A stretch of DNA of 56,534 bases from an uncultured Actinomycetes bacterium (GTDB lineage: Bacteria > Actinomycetota > Actinomycetes > Nanopelagicales > Nanopelagicaceae), in assembly GCA_903844855.1 (NCBI GenBank), contig CAIMVH010000160.1:1-56534 (forward strand), read 5' to 3'. A program made the position numbers and the translations under genes. Positions within the stretch are counted from its first letter, which is position 1. Every line of letters begins with the position of its first letter. The notes below the pieces were generated by a model. That model was not told the DNA's origin. It was given only the letters and a program-made list of their open reading frames with translations, and ran no database searches. Positions 8,806 through 16,596 of the stretch are shown piece by piece.

Positions 8806-9702
8806 GTGACGCTAGATAACCACGCTTCACGTGCCTTGCCTTCTTCTGTTCAAGAACTCACCGATGTCCTGCGTTCCGACGGATATATAGCTGATCGCGG
8901 TCTCTCAACCGCCCTCTACATTGCCCTCACGCTCGGACGGCCGCTACTCCTCGAGGGAGAAGTGGGAGTGGGGAAGACTGAATTAGCTAAAACACTTGCC
9001 TCACTCTTTGGCCGAAAATTAGTGCGCTTGCAATGCTATGAAGGCATCGACACAAACCAAGCTCTCTACGAATGGGATTACGCGCGCCAAATGCTACAGA
9101 TTCGCGCACTCTCTGAGAGCGAAATGAAAGAAGATGCCGTCGACAAACTATTTAGTGCAAAATTCTTGTTAGAGCGGCCGTTACTAGAAGCAATCAGAGC
9201 CGGAGATCAGTGCGTGCTACTGATTGACGAAGTGGATAGAGCTGACGATGAGTTTGAGGCGTTTCTGCTCGAACTTCTCTCTGATTTTCAGATCACTATT
9301 CCAGAAATCGGCACCATTAAAGCGCAGTCGCGCCCCATCGTCATTCTCACGTCTAACCGCACCCGAGAATTACACGATGCATTGAAACGGCGCTGCCTCT
9401 ATAACTGGATTGGTTTTCCAGACCCGGCCCGCGAAGTTGAAATCATTCAGGCACGTATACCTGATGTTTCAGAGAAGATGGCCAATAGAGTGGTCGCTGC
9501 TGTCAACCGCTTGCGGGACATGGAATTGGCCAAGCCTCCTGGCGTCTCCGAAACTCTCGACTGGGTGGCTGCGCTCGACGCGCTGGGTGCCGACGAATTA
9601 ACTGCTCAGAGCGCAGATGACACTCTGGGCTCGATTGTAAAGGATCGAGATGATCTTGAATTAGTTCGCACCAATATTCAAGAGGTTGTCTCCAGTGTCT
9701 GA
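8806..9702 (+). CDS. MoxR-family AAA ATPase, CoxD-like
   Basis: In Oligotropha the CoxD ATPase helps build the copper-sulfur-molybdenum centre of CO dehydrogenase. This 298-residue protein has Walker A GEVGVGKTE near residue 50, Walker B LLIDEVDRAD near residue 139, a sensor region (VILTSNRTRELHDALKRRC) and the typical MoxR lid. Translation starts at GTG 8806. The 3' end overlaps the CoxE-like VWA gene by 8 bp, the normal MoxR-VWA pairing. Context rather than sequence alone sets it apart from other MoxR proteins. Confidence 0.88.
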   Translation: MTLDNHASRALPSSVQELTDVLRSDGYIADRGLSTALYIALTLGRPLLLEGEVGVGKTELAKTLASLFGRKLVRLQCYEGIDTNQALYEWDYARQMLQIRALSESEMKEDAVDKLFSAKFLLERPLLEAIRAGDQCVLLIDEVDRADDEFEAFLLELLSDFQITIPEIGTIKAQSRPIVILTSNRTRELHDALKRRCLYNWIGFPDPAREVEIIQARIPDVSEKMANRVVAAVNRLRDMELAKPPGVSETLDWVAALDALGADELTAQSADDTLGSIVKDRDDLELVRTNIQEVVSSV

Positions 9703-10825
9703 TGACGCTGGCTTCATCACACTTTTTACCGAATTTGGACATGAACTAAGAAACGTTGGATTACCTATTGGTTCTGACGATGTCATGGCTTACTGCAGTG
9801 CAATTGCCGAACTCAATCCTTCCGATATTTTAGATGTTTACTGGGCTGGACGAAGCACGCTCGTGAGTAAGCGTGACCATATTCCGCTTTACGACAATGT
9901 CTTTCGATCATTTTTTCTCGATGAAAAGGCTGAGTTTAAGAGCGAGAATCGTCTTAAAATCAAGGCCTCCTCGAGCGCGCAAGCTGTCATCGACATCCCT
10001 GCACCAGAGAGCGGCTCCCCCGGAACAGCAGAAGAAGAGCTTCGCATGGGGCTGCAAGCTTCAACATCGGAACTATTCCGCAATAAGACATTTGCAAGTT
10101 GTACACCTGAAGAGTTGGCAGCATTACGGCGAATCATGTCAAGTATCAAACTCACTCCCCCGCGCAGGAAAACAAGACGAAAGATGGCCTCATCGAAGGG
10201 TTCACTCATCAGCATGAGACGAATGGTCCGAGAAACGATGAGGGCCCATGGCGAGCCACGCGACCTCCACTTCACAAAGCGTCGATTACGACTGCGGCCA
10301 TTAGTTCTGATTCTCGATGTGTCCGGATCCATGGCTGACTATTCACGAAACCTTTTGCAGTTTGCCTATTCTGCGCAGAGAGCAGCCGGCCGAGTCGAGG
10401 TCTTCTGTTTCGGTACCCGTCTGACTCGCATTACTCGGGCATTAGATAGAAGGCGCCCCGATGAAGCAATGAACATGGCAGCGGGATTAGTTTTCGACTG
10501 GGATGGTGGCACACGCATTGGTGACTCACTTGAAATGTTCACTAGGCAGTGGGGCCGCCGGGGAATGAGCAGAGGATCCATCGTGGTTATTTGTTCAGAC
10601 GGGCTAGATAGAGGGGAACCCGAGGTGCTGGCTCACGCCATGGAAAAACTTTCCAGGCTCTGCTACCGCATCGTCTGGATGAATCCGCATAAAGGGGATA
10701 GCCGCGACTTTGCCCCCACTACCCTAGGCATGATGGTCGCAGAGCCGTATATCGATGAAATTGTTTCTGGACATAATTTGAAAAGCCTTGAAGAATTCAG
10801 TACAACTTTAACCGCCCTCAGATGA
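9695..10825 (+). CDS. VWA-domain protein, CoxE-like
   Basis: It is the partner of the MoxR ATPase in maturing CO dehydrogenase. The protein has about 376 residues. The C-terminal half is a von Willebrand factor A domain with an intact metal-ion site, LDVSGSM (DxSxS) near residue 209, then TRIGDS and CSDGLDRGEP. The N-terminal half matches the CoxE helical region. The start is the GTG at 9695 with AGAGG about 9 nt upstream; a TTG three codons earlier is an alternative. It overlaps the ATPase gene by 8 bp, implying coupled translation. Confidence 0.88.
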   Translation: MSDDAGFITLFTEFGHELRNVGLPIGSDDVMAYCSAIAELNPSDILDVYWAGRSTLVSKRDHIPLYDNVFRSFFLDEKAEFKSENRLKIKASSSAQAVIDIPAPESGSPGTAEEELRMGLQASTSELFRNKTFASCTPEELAALRRIMSSIKLTPPRRKTRRKMASSKGSLISMRRMVRETMRAHGEPRDLHFTKRRLRLRPLVLILDVSGSMADYSRNLLQFAYSAQRAAGRVEVFCFGTRLTRITRALDRRRPDEAMNMAAGLVFDWDGGTRIGDSLEMFTRQWGRRGMSRGSIVVICSDGLDRGEPEVLAHAMEKLSRLCYRIVWMNPHKGDSRDFAPTTLGMMVAEPYIDEIVSGHNLKSLEEFSTTLTALR

Positions 10826-10847
10826 AAAATTGCGATAGGAAGATGCC

Positions 10848-11135
10848 ATGAAGTTCAGTGTTTCAGTTCTTGCCGAAGGGGATCGCGAAGTCACCATAGA
10901 AGAGGTCGTGGCACTCGCCGACGCGGTGGCGATCCACAGCGGGATCGCCAGTGGGGTGGGGGCGATGTCATACGGTGCTCAGATCATTGTTGAGGCAGAG
11001 AATTCTGATCTAGCGGTGGATAGAGCTATTGAGCTCTTTACTTCCGCTGCAGCAACCGCCCAACTCCCGTCGTGGCCAGTAACAAAGGCAGAAACAATTA
11101 GTGAAAGCGATGATCTTGAGGAAGACGACGAGTGA
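10848..11135 (+). CDS. Acidic small protein of unknown function (95 aa)
   Basis: I do not recognise it. It starts with a beta-strand-like segment (MKFSVSVLAEG), continues with alternating strands and helices, and ends in an acidic tail (SESDDLEEDDE). No signal peptide or membrane helix is present. AGGAAG lies about 7 nt before the ATG. Its stop overlaps the next gene's GTG as GTGA (11132-11135), so it is translationally coupled to the GIY-YIG-like protein and may work with it. Confidence 0.8.
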   Translation: MKFSVSVLAEGDREVTIEEVVALADAVAIHSGIASGVGAMSYGAQIIVEAENSDLAVDRAIELFTSAAATAQLPSWPVTKAETISESDDLEEDDE

Positions 11136-11566
11136 TACGTCTCGGAAGTCTGGCTGGCTACCCTTTTGAGGGACCGCGTATTCTTACCGGCTGGACCGCA
11201 CCACAACTGCCTGCAGTCTACGCAATCATGTGTCGACCGGATCCTGAAAAGAAACCGCAAGAGTTCGCCGTCATCTATGTCGGTCATGGAGATGATTTAT
11301 CCAAGGAAGGTTTCCCCCTCAAACACCGGCATGCCCCTTCTTGGGTAAAGAGAGCCGGAAGCAAGTGGAACCTCCATATTTGCATCTACGAAGTGCCTGG
11401 TGGCTTGCCATCCCACCGAGAACAGATCGCTCGAGAATTAATGGCCGTCTATCGCCCTACATGTAACGAAGAGAAGTACGACCAGGCGTGGAAAACTGAG
11501 TGGATCGGAGAGTATTCGGCTACCACCACCGGGCCACTGACCACTGATAGAGATCCCAACGCCTAA
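11132..11566 (+). CDS. GIY-YIG-like domain protein (144 aa)
   Basis: The protein looks like a divergent member of the GIY-YIG nuclease fold. A VYAIMCR strand near residue 30 stands for GIY and IYVGHGDDL near residue 50 stands for YIG. They are followed by KHRHAPSW, and near residues 105-120 by REQIARELMAVYRPTCNE, which matches the family's glutamate helix and terminal Asn. The usual Arg after YIG appears replaced, so nuclease activity is doubtful. It is the last plus-strand gene of the cox island and converges on the minus-strand operon. Confidence 0.7.
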   Translation: MIRLGSLAGYPFEGPRILTGWTAPQLPAVYAIMCRPDPEKKPQEFAVIYVGHGDDLSKEGFPLKHRHAPSWVKRAGSKWNLHICIYEVPGGLPSHREQIARELMAVYRPTCNEEKYDQAWKTEWIGEYSATTTGPLTTDRDPNA

Positions 11567-11625
11567 TCACGCTAGCGCCAGGTTCAAAGGATCGACCTGC
11601 CCATCACACTGGTGAGAGGAGTTGC

Positions 11626-11976
11626 CTACTTAAATCCGACTCCATCGAGTTGGCGTGAGCGACGAGTTCCCATAGCAGGGCGAGCTGGCGGACGTTCTTC
11701 GGTATCTGGCTGGTAAGTAGCCCCCACCACAATGCCCTCAGCCATGCCGTACAAGAGCGGCAAAGCTCCGGCAACCACACCTCCGGTGCGGTTAATGCGC
11801 TCTACGCCAGATTCAATAGGTTCGGCGTTCTGCTTTACCTTCCAGACAAGATCTGCCGCCTCTTCTAATTTGCCAGCTACTTTCGTCAATTGTGCGCCAA
11901 CGATAAAGAGGTAGATAGCAAGTCCCGCGATGAGCAGCACAATGTCGATTACCGTAAGCAGGATCAAGGTATTCAT
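11626..11976 (-). CDS. Small single-pass membrane protein 5 of the cox operon (116 aa)
   Basis: No known family is recognised. Residues about 4-28 form a hydrophobic helix, then about 60 residues of amphipathic helix rich in Glu, Lys and Val (KLEEAADLVWKVKQNAEPIE), a second mildly hydrophobic stretch (VVAGALPLLYGMAEGIVVGA), and a basic Pro/Arg tail ending RRSRQLDGVGFK. Its ATG overlaps the previous stop as ATGA. It is the last of five similar genes downstream of coxG and the longest. A partner or anchor role for CO dehydrogenase is inference from position. Confidence 0.8.
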   Translation of the reverse strand: MNTLILLTVIDIVLLIAGLAIYLFIVGAQLTKVAGKLEEAADLVWKVKQNAEPIESGVERINRTGGVVAGALPLLYGMAEGIVVGATYQPDTEERPPARPAMGTRRSRQLDGVGFK

Positions 11977-12260
11977 GAGCGCACCTTATCTAGTACACGA
12001 CCGAGGAAGAGGTGATGTTCAAGACCCTCTGCGAGCACGCCATCTACTCCTTCACCCACTGTTTGGATGAGCGAGGCATCGGAGGTATTTGCTTCGGCTT
12101 GCACCAAAGTAGCCTTGATCTGGGTGACGCGTTGATCAATGGTGCGAACCAGGAGCACAAGGATGGTGAGTAGCGCAGCGACCGCTAACACCACGACAAA
12201 TCCAGCGATGATCGCGCCCCACCAGAGTTGCTCTTGAGTTGAAGTTAAACCATTAGTCAT
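11973..12260 (-). CDS. Small single-pass membrane protein 4 of the cox operon (95 aa)
   Basis: No named family is recognised. A transmembrane helix spans about residues 13-38, followed by an amphipathic segment (VRTIDQRVTQIKATLVQAE) and a more polar C-terminus. The ATG at 12260 follows AGGTGG at 6 nt; a TTG two codons earlier overlaps the previous stop and is less likely. It shares the one-helix-plus-amphipathic-tail layout of its four neighbours and is tightly spaced with them. Confidence 0.8.
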   Translation of the reverse strand: MTNGLTSTQEQLWWGAIIAGFVVVLAVAALLTILVLLVRTIDQRVTQIKATLVQAEANTSDASLIQTVGEGVDGVLAEGLEHHLFLGRVLDKVRS

Positions 12261-12262
12261 GA

Positions 12263-12523
12263 TCAACCACCTAACTTATTTCGTCCGCGGCGAAGGCCCG
12301 CGATGATCACGGTCGCTGCTTCGATAGTTGTATTCAAATCGGCAAGAGATGCGGTGTTATGAACCGCACCCTCGAGACCAGTATTGATGCTCCTTGCTTG
12401 TCCGCCAATTTTCTTGGCGAGTAACAAGATAGGAACTACGAGAGCTACGACGACTAATACAACGACAATGCCTATTGCATAACCAATCGTCCAACCAGCG
12501 GTGGATTCAGATGCGAGATTCAT
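12263..12523 (-). CDS. Small single-pass membrane protein 3 of the cox operon (86 aa)
   Basis: No named family is recognised. Residues about 11-35 are a strongly hydrophobic helix, then KKIGGQARSINTGLEGAV, which resembles the DALxGGV segment of proteins 1 and 2, and a basic end (GLRRGRNKLGG). The ATG at 12523 was chosen because GGGAGAGGG lies just upstream; an open frame 129 bp longer runs into the neighbouring gene and lacks support. Confidence 0.8.
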   Translation of the reverse strand: MNLASESTAGWTIGYAIGIVVVLVVVALVVPILLLAKKIGGQARSINTGLEGAVHNTASLADLNTTIEAATVIIAGLRRGRNKLGG

Positions 12524-12536
12524 GATGCCCTCTCCC

Positions 12537-12764
12537 CTAAATCGCTTCGCAGAAATCGCGGACAGGCTTGAGACTCGCATTGACCGACGGAAGTACCGTT
12601 GGAACCGTGCTGGTCTTTGCCACAATGACTTGCACTCCGCCATCAAGTGCATCGAGAGTCTTAGCTACCGCACGCAAGTGGAAGATCACCCGAGTGAGAC
12701 CTAGGGCTGCTGCTGCAATGATGAGCGTCCCAAGTATGAGAGTTACTACTGCTGCTGTTTGCAT
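12537..12764 (-). CDS. Small single-pass membrane protein 2 of the cox operon (75 aa)
   Basis: No named family is recognised. The N-terminal helix spans about residues 5-27, followed by LDALDGGVQVI and TVPTVLPSVNASLKPVRD. These align by eye with ADDALNGGVALI and TTPELLAVTDTTIKAVAD of protein 1, a pattern DALxGGVxxI...TxPxxLxxVxxxxKxVxD. TAGGAGATAG lies before the ATG. Proteins 1 and 2 are the clearest paralogues of the five. Confidence 0.82.
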   Translation of the reverse strand: MQTAAVVTLILGTLIIAAAALGLTRVIFHLRAVAKTLDALDGGVQVIVAKTSTVPTVLPSVNASLKPVRDFCEAI

Positions 12765-12773
12765 CTCTATCTC

Positions 12774-13028
12774 CTATCCCAACAACTTCGCAACAGAACC
12801 GGCGTAGCGCACGGCGCCGTCTGCTACTGCTTTGATGGTGGTATCAGTAACCGCCAGAAGTTCAGGAGTAGTATTGAGTTCACCAATAAGAGCGACTCCA
12901 CCATTGAGGGCATCATCTGCCGCGCCGCGAATGCGTTCTAGCGCAGCGAGCACACGATTAAGAAGTGCAACAAGTACTGGAACAATCACCACCAAAAGGA
13001 TGATGTTTCCGATTCCCCAAAGCGTCAT
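12774..13028 (-). CDS. Small single-pass membrane protein 1 of the cox operon (84 aa)
   Basis: No named family is recognised. The N-terminal helix spans about residues 5-25, then an amphipathic helix (LNRVLAALERIRGAADDALN) and a conserved-looking tail shared with protein 2. AGAGAGGAA precedes the ATG. It follows coxG by 12 bp, so it belongs to the coxMSLG transcript. Whether the five proteins make a membrane patch for CoxG-mediated recruitment is speculation. Confidence 0.82.
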   Translation of the reverse strand: MTLWGIGNIILLVVIVPVLVALLNRVLAALERIRGAADDALNGGVALIGELNTTPELLAVTDTTIKAVADGAVRYAGSVAKLLG

Positions 13029-13040
13029 AAGAATTCCTCT

Positions 13041-13628
13041 CTATCGGCTTGGTTGTGGTTGATAAGGAAGGAAGAAGCGGCTAAAGACACGCACGAGCGC
13101 CATGCGAAGCGCTCGAAGGCCGATAGCTAACCCGCTGGCAGGCTTTGCGCCAGCAACTGCATTGGGATCTAGGCCTTGAGCGATCGCGGAGAGCCGATTC
13201 TGCATACTTTCGGCAAATTGGCTCACTAAAACGGAGGTGACATCTGAGACCAGGCCCCGACCATACTGAGCCGCCGCACCAGAGATCGTGAGATCGAGGG
13301 AGATATCTACTCTGGTGCCGCCACCCGAAGGTGTGAGAACGGCGCCAAGCAACATAGAGGCTTCACCGCGCCCCTTCTTGTCCGCACCAGAAGCCGCAAC
13401 GGTGATTGTTTTGGTGGCATCGTTACGATCCTTAATCTCAGCCAGGCCAGCAAACTCGAGTTTGACTGGACCGGCCTTGATCACCACATCACCCCGGTAC
13501 TTATTTTCGCCTACCTCCTCATTGAGATTGGCACCCGGCAAACATGCAGCTACTTGAGGGATATCTCCGAAGAACTCCCAGACAGACTCGATTGGTTGAG
13601 ACACATCAACTGTTTGTTTGATCAGCAT
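13041..13628 (-). CDS. coxG: CoxG, SRPBCC-fold CO dehydrogenase accessory protein
   Basis: CoxG recruits CO dehydrogenase to the membrane in Oligotropha and links it to the respiratory chain. The 195 residues form an SRPBCC/START-like domain (PIESVWEFFGDIPQVAACLPGA at the start, GRGEASMLLG, VDISLDLTISGAAAQYGRGL) followed by a short linker. A C-terminal amphipathic helix (RALRMALVRVFSRFFLPYQP) fits a membrane anchor. It follows coxL by 43 bp on the same strand. Confidence 0.9.
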   Translation of the reverse strand: MLIKQTVDVSQPIESVWEFFGDIPQVAACLPGANLNEEVGENKYRGDVVIKAGPVKLEFAGLAEIKDRNDATKTITVAASGADKKGRGEASMLLGAVLTPSGGGTRVDISLDLTISGAAAQYGRGLVSDVTSVLVSQFAESMQNRLSAIAQGLDPNAVAGAKPASGLAIGLRALRMALVRVFSRFFLPYQPQPSR

Positions 13629-13671
13629 GTCGCCTCCCTAGCGAACGTCGTGGGGGAAATGAAGCAATTCA

Positions 13672-16053
13672 TTACTCCTCCGTCTTTATCGGTGGCGCGC
13701 CCGAAATATCTTTTCCAGTCTGAATCGCTTCGTAGACACGATCCGCCAGCAGCGGCATATCGATATTGCGCACGCCCGTGCCCCTGAGGGCATCCATCAC
13801 AGCATTAACAAAGGAGGCGGGGCCACCTACGGTGGCACACTCTCCAATGCCCTTGGCGCCGATTGGATGATGTGGGCATGGGGTAACGACTTCGTGCAAT
13901 TCAAAGCCTGGCGTTTCCCAAGCGGTAGGCAACAGATAATCCATGTAGTTCGAACCCACACAGTTGCCTTCGACGTCATAAGTAATGAATTGCATGCTGG
14001 CCATGGCGTATGCCTCGGTGAGACCACCCATGATTTGACCTTCAACAATCATCGGATTAATACGCACACCGCAATCGTCGACGGCAACGACCTTCAGCAC
14101 ATCCCAGACACCAGTCTCTGGATCTACCTCAACCGTCGAGATGTAGCACGCAAACGGCCACGTCAAGTTTGGTGGATCGTAGTAAGCGTTGTTCTCAAGC
14201 CCTGGTTCCATACCATCTGGCATATTGCTATAAGCGGCCATCGCGCAATCTTGGATGGTAACTCCTCGATCAGGTGAACTGCGCACATAGAAGCGGCCTA
14301 ACTCCCACTCAACATCTTCTTCAGAAACTTCCAAAAGATGAGCAGCAATCTTGCGTGCCTTCGCCCGAATCTTCCTAGAGACCATGGCGACCGCGGCGCC
14401 CGCTACTGGGGTGCTACGGGATGCGTACGTTCCCATACCAAACGGAGCAGTGTCGGTATCGCCCTCTTCGACCACGATGTCATCCGCTGGGATACCTAAC
14501 TCGTGCGCCACGATCTGCGCCCAAGTGGTCTCGTGTCCTTGGCCTTGAGATTTAGCACCCGTCCGAAGAATCGCCTTACCGGACATGTGAACGCGAAGTT
14601 CGGCTGAGTCAAACATCTTGATTCCAAGAATGTCGTACTCGCGGCTGTTGCCCGCACCGAGTGGCTCGGTCATTGTTGAAATACCGATACCTAGTAGGCG
14701 ACCACGTTTCTTGGCTTCTTCTTTTTGCACCAAGAAGTTTTTGTAGTCAATAGCTTCAAGACCCACGTCAAGACACTTTCCGTACTGACCAGAATCGGTA
14801 AGGAAACCGTAAGCAGTGCGGTGTGGGAAATCGTCATCCTTGACAAAGTTGATGCGACGGAATTCTGCTTGATCCATTCCTAGATCATCGGCTGCCGCCT
14901 GCACCATGCGCTCTTGGAAGAACATGGCTTCGGTGACCCGGAAGGAGCACCGATAGGCAACTCCACCCGGCGCTTTATTTGTATATGTTCCAGTAGCAGT
15001 GAGATGCGCTACCGGGATGTCATAACACGCAAAAGCTGAGTGCATCAAGCCAATCTTGAATTTGCTTGGCTGGGCATCCGCAAAGAAAGCACCGTGATCA
15101 GAGATTGTGTGCATGCGAACGCCAAGCATCTTCCCGTCCTTGCGGACAGCCAGTTCACCTTGAAGATACACATCTCGGCCAAAGCCAGTGGAAATAAGAT
15201 TTCCAGTCTTATCTTCGATCCACTTCACTGGGCGCTCAGTCAAGATCGAAGCCAGAATAGAAATGACATACCCTGGGTAAACGGGAACCTTATTACCAAA
15301 CCCGCCACCAAGATCAGGAGAGACGATGCGGATCATATGCTCTGGAAGTTCGGCCACCATGGCGACTGCCGCCCGAATGATGTGCGGCGCCTGCGTTGTC
15401 ATATAAACGGTGAGTTTTCCTGTCGCGCGATCAAAGTCAGCGATGGAACCACAGGTCTCGATTGGCGACGGGTGCGAGCGAGGGTAGTGAAGCTCAATCT
15501 TAGAAATTAGGTCAGCTTCGGCAAAAGCCTTATCAGTTCCAGCCCTATCTCCCACTTCCCAATCAAATACCTTGTTATCTGTCTGATTCTCTTTGTCGTC
15601 TCGAATCAACGCCGCGCCAGGTGCCATGGCTTGCATGGGATTGACAATGACTGGAAGCGCTTCGTACTCCACTCTTATCGCTTCGCAAGCATCTTTGGCG
15701 ATGTACGGATCGTCTGCAATAACCGCCGCAACCTCTTGGCCTTGGAAACGGACTTTGTCCATCGCCATTACCGCTTGTGTGTCATAAGAGAGCGTCGGCA
15801 TCCACGCTAAGTTACGGGCGGCAAGCATCTCTCCAGTAAGCACGAGACGCACACCTGGAATCTCCCAAGCCTTGCTGACGTCGATCGACTTAATGCGCGC
15901 GTGCGCCATGGGGCTACGCAAGATCTCCATATGAAGCATGGCGGGAAGCACTATGTCATCAACATAGTTGCCCTTGCCACGTATAAAACGGTTATCTTCA
16001 ACTCGGCGGCGACTTGCGCCCATTCCACCAATTTTGATTTCATCTAATGCCAT
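13672..16053 (-). CDS. coxL: Aerobic CO dehydrogenase large subunit, form I
   Basis: This is the catalytic molybdenum-copper subunit, which oxidises CO to CO2. It has 793 residues, close to the 809 of Oligotropha CoxL. Near residue 370 it carries GGVAYRCSFR. AYxCSFR is the active-site loop defining form I enzymes, with the Cys that holds copper, as opposed to AYRGAGR in form II. The catalytic Glu lies near the C-terminus in GAKGIGECATVGG, and the Q-loop-like GAKSQGQGHETTWAQ is present. The gene order M-S-L is also that of form I. A genuine CO oxidiser is therefore the best reading. Confidence 0.95.
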   Translation of the reverse strand: MALDEIKIGGMGASRRRVEDNRFIRGKGNYVDDIVLPAMLHMEILRSPMAHARIKSIDVSKAWEIPGVRLVLTGEMLAARNLAWMPTLSYDTQAVMAMDKVRFQGQEVAAVIADDPYIAKDACEAIRVEYEALPVIVNPMQAMAPGAALIRDDKENQTDNKVFDWEVGDRAGTDKAFAEADLISKIELHYPRSHPSPIETCGSIADFDRATGKLTVYMTTQAPHIIRAAVAMVAELPEHMIRIVSPDLGGGFGNKVPVYPGYVISILASILTERPVKWIEDKTGNLISTGFGRDVYLQGELAVRKDGKMLGVRMHTISDHGAFFADAQPSKFKIGLMHSAFACYDIPVAHLTATGTYTNKAPGGVAYRCSFRVTEAMFFQERMVQAAADDLGMDQAEFRRINFVKDDDFPHRTAYGFLTDSGQYGKCLDVGLEAIDYKNFLVQKEEAKKRGRLLGIGISTMTEPLGAGNSREYDILGIKMFDSAELRVHMSGKAILRTGAKSQGQGHETTWAQIVAHELGIPADDIVVEEGDTDTAPFGMGTYASRSTPVAGAAVAMVSRKIRAKARKIAAHLLEVSEEDVEWELGRFYVRSSPDRGVTIQDCAMAAYSNMPDGMEPGLENNAYYDPPNLTWPFACYISTVEVDPETGVWDVLKVVAVDDCGVRINPMIVEGQIMGGLTEAYAMASMQFITYDVEGNCVGSNYMDYLLPTAWETPGFELHEVVTPCPHHPIGAKGIGECATVGGPASFVNAVMDALRGTGVRNIDMPLLADRVYEAIQTGKDISGAPPIKTEE

Positions 16054-16067
16054 GTCGTCAGCCTCTC

Positions 16068-16595
16068 TCAGTTGGAACTTCCGCGCATTTTCTCCGCTGC
16101 CCAGAGAATTGCTTTAACGATGTTTTGGTAGCCGGTGCAACGACATAGATTTCCAGAAATTGCCCAACGGATTTCATCTTCGGTTGGGTTGGGGTTCGAT
16201 TCTAGGAGTGCTTTCGCCGCCATCATCATTCCTGGAGTACAGAAACCACATTGCAGACCATGTTCTTCTTTGAAACCTTCCTGCAAGGGATGGAGGGAAC
16301 TCTGGGTGGCAAGACCTTCGACGGTTTGCACTTCATGGCCATCAGCTTGGACTGCGAACATCGTGCAGCTCTTGATCGGACGTCCATCAAAAAGGACCGT
16401 ACAAGCGCCACAATTGCTGGTGTCGCAACCAGTATGCGTACCTGTTAATTTCAACCCCTGCCGAAGCAGATGTGCCAGCAAGAGACGTGGCTCGACATCT
16501 ACCGTGCGATCCTGACCATTGACATTAAGCGTGACGCGTCGAACAGGAACGCCAGCGGCAGGTGGGGCGGAGATTTCTTCATAGAGACTTGACAT
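16068..16595 (-). CDS. coxS: CO dehydrogenase small subunit (2Fe-2S)
   Basis: It carries two [2Fe-2S] clusters that pass electrons from the molybdenum site to FAD in CoxM. In 175 residues the N-terminal plant-ferredoxin motif is [15 protein letters not shown] followed by a further Cys (IKSC). The C-terminal cluster motif is CGFCTPGMM with [11 protein letters not shown]. All eight expected cysteines are visible. The ATG lies one base after the coxM stop and coxL follows 14 bp later. Confidence 0.95.
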   Translation of the reverse strand: MSSLYEEISAPPAAGVPVRRVTLNVNGQDRTVDVEPRLLLAHLLRQGLKLTGTHTGCDTSNCGACTVLFDGRPIKSCTMFAVQADGHEVQTVEGLATQSSLHPLQEGFKEEHGLQCGFCTPGMMMAAKALLESNPNPTEDEIRWAISGNLCRCTGYQNIVKAILWAAEKMRGSSN

Positions 16596-16596
16596 A

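Noticed and set aside
11567-11625. Terminator between the converging cox gene groups
   Set aside because: Only short imperfect complementarity (AGGT/ACCT) is visible and no T-run, so no terminator is called.
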